A stretch of 64,000 nt of DNA from Triglochin maritima. Its lineage: Eukaryota > Streptophyta > Magnoliopsida > Alismatales > Juncaginaceae. The stretch spans positions 40,251,254 to 40,315,253 of the forward strand of contig OY821781.1 of assembly GCA_963682175.1 (NCBI GenBank), in the 5' to 3' direction. Positions 57,973 to 64,000 of this stretch are shown piece after piece (the first letter of the stretch is position 1; every line of letters begins with the position of its first letter). The position numbers and the translations under genes were made by a program. Under the pieces are notes generated by a model. The model made no database searches and was not told where the DNA came from. It saw only the letters and a list, made by a program, of their open reading frames with translations.

Positions 57973-59592
57973 AGAGAGAGGGAGAAGAGAGAACCGAAGA
58001 GAGAGAACAAGAGAGAGGAGAGAGAACAGGAGAAGAGAGAACAAGAGAGAGAGAGAGAGAGAGAAAGAAAGGAGAGGGAAAGAGGGAGAAGAGAGAACAG
58101 AAGAGAGAGAAAGAATATATAAGAGAGAGGGAGAAGAGAGAAGAAAGAGAGAGGAGAGAGAGAGAACAAGCGAGAGTATATATAGAGAGAGAGGAGAGAG
58201 AGGGAGAAGAAAGAAAGAGAGGAGAGAGAGAACAAGAAAGAGAGGGAGAAGAGAGAGAGAGTAGGGGGAGAGAGAGGGAGAAGAGTGAACCGGAGAGGGA
58301 GAAGAGAGAGAACAAGAGAGAGGAGAGAGAGGGAGAAGAAAGAAAGAGAGGAGAGAGAGAACAAGAAAGAGAGGGAGAAGAGAGAGAGAGAGTAGGGGGA
58401 GAGAGAGGGAGAAGAGTGAACCGGAGAGGGAGAAGAGAGAGAACAAGAGAGAGGAGAGAGAACAGTAGAGAGAGAGAGAGGGAGAAGAGAGAACAAGAGA
58501 GAGAGGGAGAGAGAGAAAGGAGAGAGGAAGAGGGAGAAGAGAGAACATGAGAGAGAGAGAGAGAGAGAATATATAGGAGAGAGGGGGAGAAGAGAGAAGA
58601 AAGAGAGAGGAGAGAGGAGAAAGAGAACACGCGAGAGTATATATAAAGAGAGAAAAGAGAAAGAGAGGAGAGAGAGAACAAGAAAGAGAGGGAGAAGAGA
58701 GAGAACAAGAGAGAGAGGGGGAAGAGACAGAGAATAAGAGAGAGAGAGAAAGAGAGAACCGGAGAGAGAAAAGAGAGAAGAAAGAAAGAGGAGAGAGAAC
58801 GGGAGAAAGAGAGAGAGAAGAGAGAATATATAGGAGAGAGAGGGAGAAGAGAGAAGAAAGGGAGAGAACAAGCGAGAGTATATATATATATATAGAGAGG
58901 AGAGGGAGAACAAGCAAGAGTATATATAGAGAGGGGAGAGAGGAGAGAGAGAACAAGCGAGAGTATATATACAGAGAGGGGAGAGAGGAGAGAGAGAGCA
59001 AGCAAGAGTATATATAGAGAGGGGAGAGAGGAGAGAGAGAACAAGCGAGAGTATATATAAAGAGAGGAGAGAGAGAACAAGCGAGAGTATTTATAAAGAG
59101 AGGGGAGAGAGGAGAGAGAGAACAAGCGAGAGTATTTATAGAGAGAGGGGAGAGAGGAGAGAGAACAAGCGAGAGTATATATAGAGAGAGGAGAGAAAAG
59201 GAGAAGAGAGAAAGAGAGAAAGAGAGGAGAGAGAGAACAAGAAAGAGATGGAGAAGAGAGAGAACAAGAGTGTGAGAGGGAGAAGAGAGAAAGAGAGGAG
59301 AGAGAAAATAAAAGAGAGAGTAGAAAGAGAGGAGTAGCGAGAGAGAGGAGAGAGAGAACAAGAGAGAGGGAGAGTAGAGAGAGAGGGAGGGAGAAGATGG
59401 GTGTGTTTGTAAAGAAAATATTTGTTTTGTGTTTTTATATTTAATATTAAGGGCATTTGAATTTTAGAGGGTGTGTTTTGTAAATGAACCTACAGAAAAT
59501 TTAACGGAGTGGGGCCCATAAATGGCCCGAGGGTATGCAAGCAATAAGGTTTGAAATGAGCTACACCCAAGCGAATAGTAAAATGACCCTTT
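56524..59592. mobile_element. Giant CT/GA fold-back element, unit 2 copy
   Basis: Copy of 33578-36615 with a net gain of 31 bp, including an insertion of about 23 bp in the CT arm near 57,325. The long frames inside it are low-complexity and not genes. Confidence 0.82.
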
Positions 59593-59786
59593 GTTTGTAG
59601 CCTCATGATGTTTCTGATAATTGGGAGGTGTTGACGCGTTTATTACAAAACTATTCAAGTGGTGATTGCATCATAACTCTTAGAGCATGGGAATAGTTAA
59701 TTAGGCGTGGCTACTACGATTATATATATGCACACTTACTCTTTTTTGGTCATTCCACCTTAATCCTTTCCTTCAGCACCATAACC

Positions 59787-59806
59787 ACGAGTTTCATATT
59801 GGGAAT
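59787..59806 (+). pseudogene. First codons of P450-2, unit 2 copy
   Basis: Identical to 36810-36829, again with ACG in place of ATG and ending in the AAT target copy. Confidence 0.42.
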
Positions 59807-60399
59807 AAGCACGTCAGACATAAGCACTCCCAGATCCGACGTCTATGTGTGCGTCGTCTATACATAGACGTCAGACGTGATATATCCGACGTCTATTCTT
59901 TACGAATAGACGTCGGCCGTTATATAGAGCCGAAGTCTATTCCTAACGAATAGACATCGGTGATACATAAGACCAACGTCTATTCGTAAAGAATAGACGT
60001 CAGATGTACATAAAGACGACGTCTATTCCTTTCTTCAGAGGAATAAACATCGGCTAATACTAACATCCGACGTCTATTCTTAAACCTGGACAAAAAATAG
60101 CAACCTGCAAAACTTGTATATAGTCATCGTATTCGTGTACATACAACCTGCACCAAATTCGTTCACATATGCTCACACTTTCATCCACAAGCATACATGC
60201 ACAAACACAAACATACAACCATACATGCACAAATATACAAGCATACACAATTGACATTCAACACACTTGCAATTAATTCATAAACAATTGGCATTCATTC
60301 TAAAATTGAGGCGATTATATTAAGGCATAAATTGTAGGTTTGTAATACAAGTGCACTTGTTAACTAAATTACAAAAAATGCTAGTTACAGGAGAACCTC

Positions 60400-63289
60400 T
60401 TAGTTCATCAACATGTTTCTGATAAAAAAGCGAGTCCATCGGTCGCGAGTTTCATCGAGCTCCTGTTGCGAGAAGGGATCACTACTTTTTGGGAACACCT
60501 ATAAAAAAATACAAGTGTGTTGAATGTTAATAACTAAATTTTGAAACTACAACTATACAATTGAATAACGATCTACATTACCTCGGATAGACATACGTCT
60601 TGAGTTGCCACATCGAGGATTTCCTCCATGTATCTCATCACGTAGTAACCACATTCCGTATTTCCAACCTGCTTCCGGTACTACAAACATAGAAATTCCC
60701 TAAATTTATGTTACTAACTTAATTAACAAAAAATGGAGAGAACGTACTCTCATTCCATGTCATGTTATTCCTGCTTTTGTGGTTGTTCTCCTGCCACCCA
60801 AAGCTCTGTAAACCTTAATTGCCCTGAGTAGCACAAGTTAAAATTTCATTCAATAATACTAATAAAAATCCACAAATTACTTTTCCCACGACTAAAATGA
60901 ACTTACAAATTTAGAAGTTTCTTTATTGAGTTCCTTGGTTTATTCGACCCGAACGGATCAAACCAATATGCCGAATTAGTCGTGGGGCATACATCAACAA
61001 GCATCCAATGAGCCCTGTTATATATATAATTAGAAGGTTATTACAAAGTAAAATTTCACTTTGAATTACAAAGTTTACCTCTCATGATAAGGGAGCATAT
61101 AATATCTTTTGTCTTTTTCTTTAAAGAATGTCCCAAGCTGACCCAATTTATCATCTTTCCCGTATATATATGTAGATGGACTGATAAATCCAAATATTTG
61201 ATCGTCGGGAAAGACTGACCTTCTGGCGTCATAAAGATGTCTACAAGTATAAAAATTATACTTTATTACAGTTTCGATAAAATTATTCAATACCTTTCAT
61301 TGTATACAAAAAAAACACTTACTTCACTTGCACGTCGATAATCATGATACATAACGAATCCATCGCCAGGAACTGCATGATATCCTCTTTGGTGATGTAC
61401 AAAGCCGGAGGCACCCTTTATCCCCCTCCAACTCCCAGGTACTTAAGGATTGTGCTTCCCTACCTACCATACATTGATACAACATTTTGCACCTACTTGG
61501 AAGCGAATTAATGTTGATCGGAGATTGGTTGTTTGACCCTTTGCTTCGGGGGCTTGACACCTTACAGATATATATACAACCGTTAAAATACAATAGTTAA
61601 CAAATTTGAAGTTTAAAGTCTTTCAAATTTAAACTATACCTCATGCTTGTCGGTTAGCTCTACTAAATAATTAAGCCACCGCACGAACCCACCGATAGCA
61701 TCGCCGAGAGTAACAATTTCTTCTTCCGAAAATGGCACAAAAGCACCAGCATCTAAGCAACTATCAACTGCAACCTTCACTTCACCCTCTCCTACCTCTG
61801 TGAAGTGGTGTCTGGAGATGTTATAAATTTTCCCGTGTCCCACCAATCTTCGACACATAAAGCACATCTAGATCCATCTGCGAAATTTCCAAACGAGGGA
61901 CCGCCGACGAGGGCCAATTCTCGAGAATGAGACACAAAATCATATTGTGGATCGGGGTGGAAAACTGGCATCACTGGAGGAGTAGTGTCCAGGGAAGAAC
62001 CGGTCCTACGACGGCTAGGAGAAGTAGGCAAATCACGATCCAATCTCTCCAAAACAAGTTGCAACGTACTCTTCAAATCTGCGATCTCTTGCTGGCATTT
62101 GGTGTGACCAGTCGACGAAGTAGATCGTTGAGTCTTTCCATAATATTGTCGAAGTCAAACTCTACTCCCTACCCCCCGCACACGACCGGAGTGTTCGTCG
62201 TTTCCCAAGGCCTCGCGTAGAATATCATTCCGACCATCGGAAGCAAATTCTCCTTGAGATTCTCTCAACTTCAGAGAGTCTTAAGTTTAAAAAAATATTT
62301 ACCAACAATTGAAAAATATAAAATTAATGAATCTGAATTAATAACATATATATAAGTGATGCAACTTACTATATTCGAGCGGGTCGCTTGCGACTCGTCT
62401 GTGACGTACTCCCCTCTGGAGTTTACTCTCGCTCTCTTCCAAGAATCACAACGAGCTACGGGAGAAGGAGGAGATAGGTTACTTGCTTGCTCCTCACTCA
62501 TACCGGAGTCCATTGCCTCTTGTTTCTTCAGAGTAATTTTTTCAGTCATCATTTGTGCTTCTAACTTTTGGAACCCCGCTCGAGACATACTATGTGTATA
62601 CTTATTAGAAGATCTAATCTTTTGGTTTTTGACTCGGATGGCCTATAATCAAGTTTATTAGATTGTGACTAAAACCAATAACTAAAAAGTTTGTTTTGAA
62701 ACTCAGTTATTATAATCTAAATTAAACTCAGTTACCTCAAACTCCCGGCTATCTCTGGAGTTTCTGAATAGCTCTCCTTGATTCAGAGCGATAAAGTTAT
62801 AGACATCGCATGGATTTCTATCCTGGTAGTCTCCGAAAATGTACTTGTTCGTTAAATTTGTTTTGAAATCCCTCCAACGAACTGACATGTATGTCATCCA
62901 CTTTTTCTTCAACTTGTCAGTGGATTGGAACTCAAAATATTCCTACAACACGTTAACTTTATATATATCACAAGTTCGACTAAAACTATAGAAATCTATA
63001 ATGGAATCATTACCTGCACGTTATCCCATATTGTGTCCTTTAATTTCTCATCTACATCAGCCCAACTCGAGAAACAAATGTCAACTTTGGCCCTCGCTAA
63101 GCTTCCCAGAAAACATTTCCAATTATCAGACAGCATGCCTATCGGCTCAAGACGGTCATCAAACTGGATTGGAACTCTACCGTCTATATTTCTTCTCCCC
63201 AAGAATTCTTTCATGAGACAAGGACCTCGTGAACTGTATGTCTTCGACCCTTCAGACTCTGAGGGAGTGGGTTTCTTTTTCGGAGCCAT
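60400..63289 (-). pseudogene. TNPA-Ulp1 gene of CACTA-B, unit 2 copy
   Basis: Copy of 37395-40284 with the same exon borders, the same Ulp1 catalytic residues and only a few substitutions (for example near 60,936, 60,994 and 61,226). Confidence 0.8.
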
Positions 63290-63382
63290 GATACTATAAA
63301 AGATAAACTCAAGGCATTAAAAAATAAAAGCTCAAGACATTAAATGGCTATTACAATGTGTTACAACAGAAAATTTGCACCA

Positions 63383-64000
63383 TTACTGTTTTTTCTTCAT
63401 TAATGGATTTTCAATCCATATACCCTCACCGTGGTCATCTCTAAACAGACAAGTCTCAACATTTATTTCTTCGTCTACTGAGTTCAACTCAGGTGCTTTC
63501 TTAGAGAAAGGTGGTGTCTCTTCATACTCGATCAGACTATCATGTGATACAATTTTTTTCTTTCCTTCCAGAATTACTGCCCATTTCTTATCACACGGAT
63601 GAGCCACACAGAAGACTTGTTTCGCTTGGGAAGCGAGAATAAAAGGTTCTCCTTTATACCCTTTTTTGAAAAATCAATTAAAGTGAACCCATAGTCATCC
63701 ACTCGAACTCCACTTTTATTATCAACCCACTTGCATCTAAATACAGGTACTTTGAATTCAACAAAGTCTAGCTCCAATATGTCTTCAATTACACCGTAAT
63801 AGGACATGTCGGCGTATACATGATTCTTGTCTTTACAACTAGACACATGCAAAGACTTTGCTATTAAGGTGACGCCACTGTTCTGAACATCACTTTTCGC
63901 ATCTTCACAAACTGTGTAGAACGAATATCCATTGATATCATAACCACTGTAACCTATAACAACAGAATGCGGACCGTAGGCCAACCATTGTATTGTCTCA
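63383..64000 (-). pseudogene. TNP2 C-terminus (DUF4216 region) of CACTA-B, unit 2 copy, partial
   Basis: Copy of 40378-40995 with one visible change (GAACATCAC for GAACAGCAC, Ala to Asp). It is cut by the right edge of the window. Confidence 0.82.

Larger units (their letters stand above)
46027..64000 (+). repeat. Unit 2 of the tandem duplication (runs off the window)
   Basis: Collinear with 23080 to about 40995 and about 99.9 percent identical by eye outside the GA repeat. It begins GGAATAGATGATGTC inside the Ulp1 exon of CACTA-A and is cut by the window end inside the TNP2 copy of CACTA-B. Confidence 0.95.
59807..64000 (-). mobile_element. CACTA-B, unit 2 copy, cut by the window end
   Basis: Copy of the left half of 36830-45693. 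It has a 28-bp insertion near 60,200 within an ACATGCAC-rich stretch. Confidence 0.85.

Noticed and set aside
57370..59361. The same long frames in the second copy
   Set aside because: Same low-complexity artefact; their borders shift with repeat-length changes.

Overview
The window is nuclear DNA from a flowering plant, probably a eudicot. It consists almost entirely of nested transposable elements, with remnants of two cytochrome P450 genes between them. Plant origin is indicated by a Ty3 element primed by initiator-Met tRNA, CACTA elements with TNP2 and TNPA-Ulp1 genes, a Mutator-like element (MULE) with a plant mobile domain gene, GT-AG introns and CYP96/CYP86-like P450 sequence. I see no rRNA, tRNA, CRISPR array or intact ordinary host gene. 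The species cannot be named from the sequence.

Layout. 1-6806: a Ty3 (chromovirus, Tekay/Del-like) retrotransposon lacking only its 5' LTR, with an uninterrupted 1469-codon gag-pol and a 2.2-kb 3' LTR rich in a GGTCGACCG palindrome. 6807-8060: spacer with an LTR-like fragment. 8061-14556: a complete MULE with ~60-bp TIRs and a near-perfect 9-bp target duplication. Its left gene (+) is an apparently intact four-exon plant-mobile-domain protein. Its right gene (-) is a MULE transposase spliced to an OTU cysteine-protease domain and broken by two frameshifts. 14640-17160: a P450 pseudogene split by a solo LTR (15132-16666, TSD GAAGG). 17611-32239: a composite CACTA element (A) holding TNPA-Ulp1 and TNP2 pseudogenes, a hAT-like insertion, a solo LTR, a truncated Ty3 element, a long-TIR element and another LTR. 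32240-33577: spacer with a foldback hairpin. 33578-36615: a giant fold-back element whose arms are (CT)n and (GA)n. 36830-45693: a second CACTA element (B, minus strand), inserted in the membrane-anchor codons of a second P450, whose N-terminal exon resumes at 45694-46026.

The dominant large-scale feature is a direct tandem duplication. Positions 23080-46026 (22,947 bp) begin to repeat at 46027 and the copy runs past the right edge of the window. By eye the copies differ by only about twenty substitutions plus a few indels over 18 kb, so the event is very recent or is an assembly/haplotype artefact. Its junction fuses the P450-2 exon to the Ulp1 exon of CACTA-A.

How the parts fit: a P450 cluster has been invaded repeatedly. 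P450-1 was hit by an LTR element later reduced to a solo LTR. P450-2 was hit by CACTA-B and then cut by the duplication junction. The two DNA-transposon families carry different peptidases of the ubiquitin/SUMO-protease type: an OTU domain in the MULE and Ulp1 (C48) in the CACTA elements.
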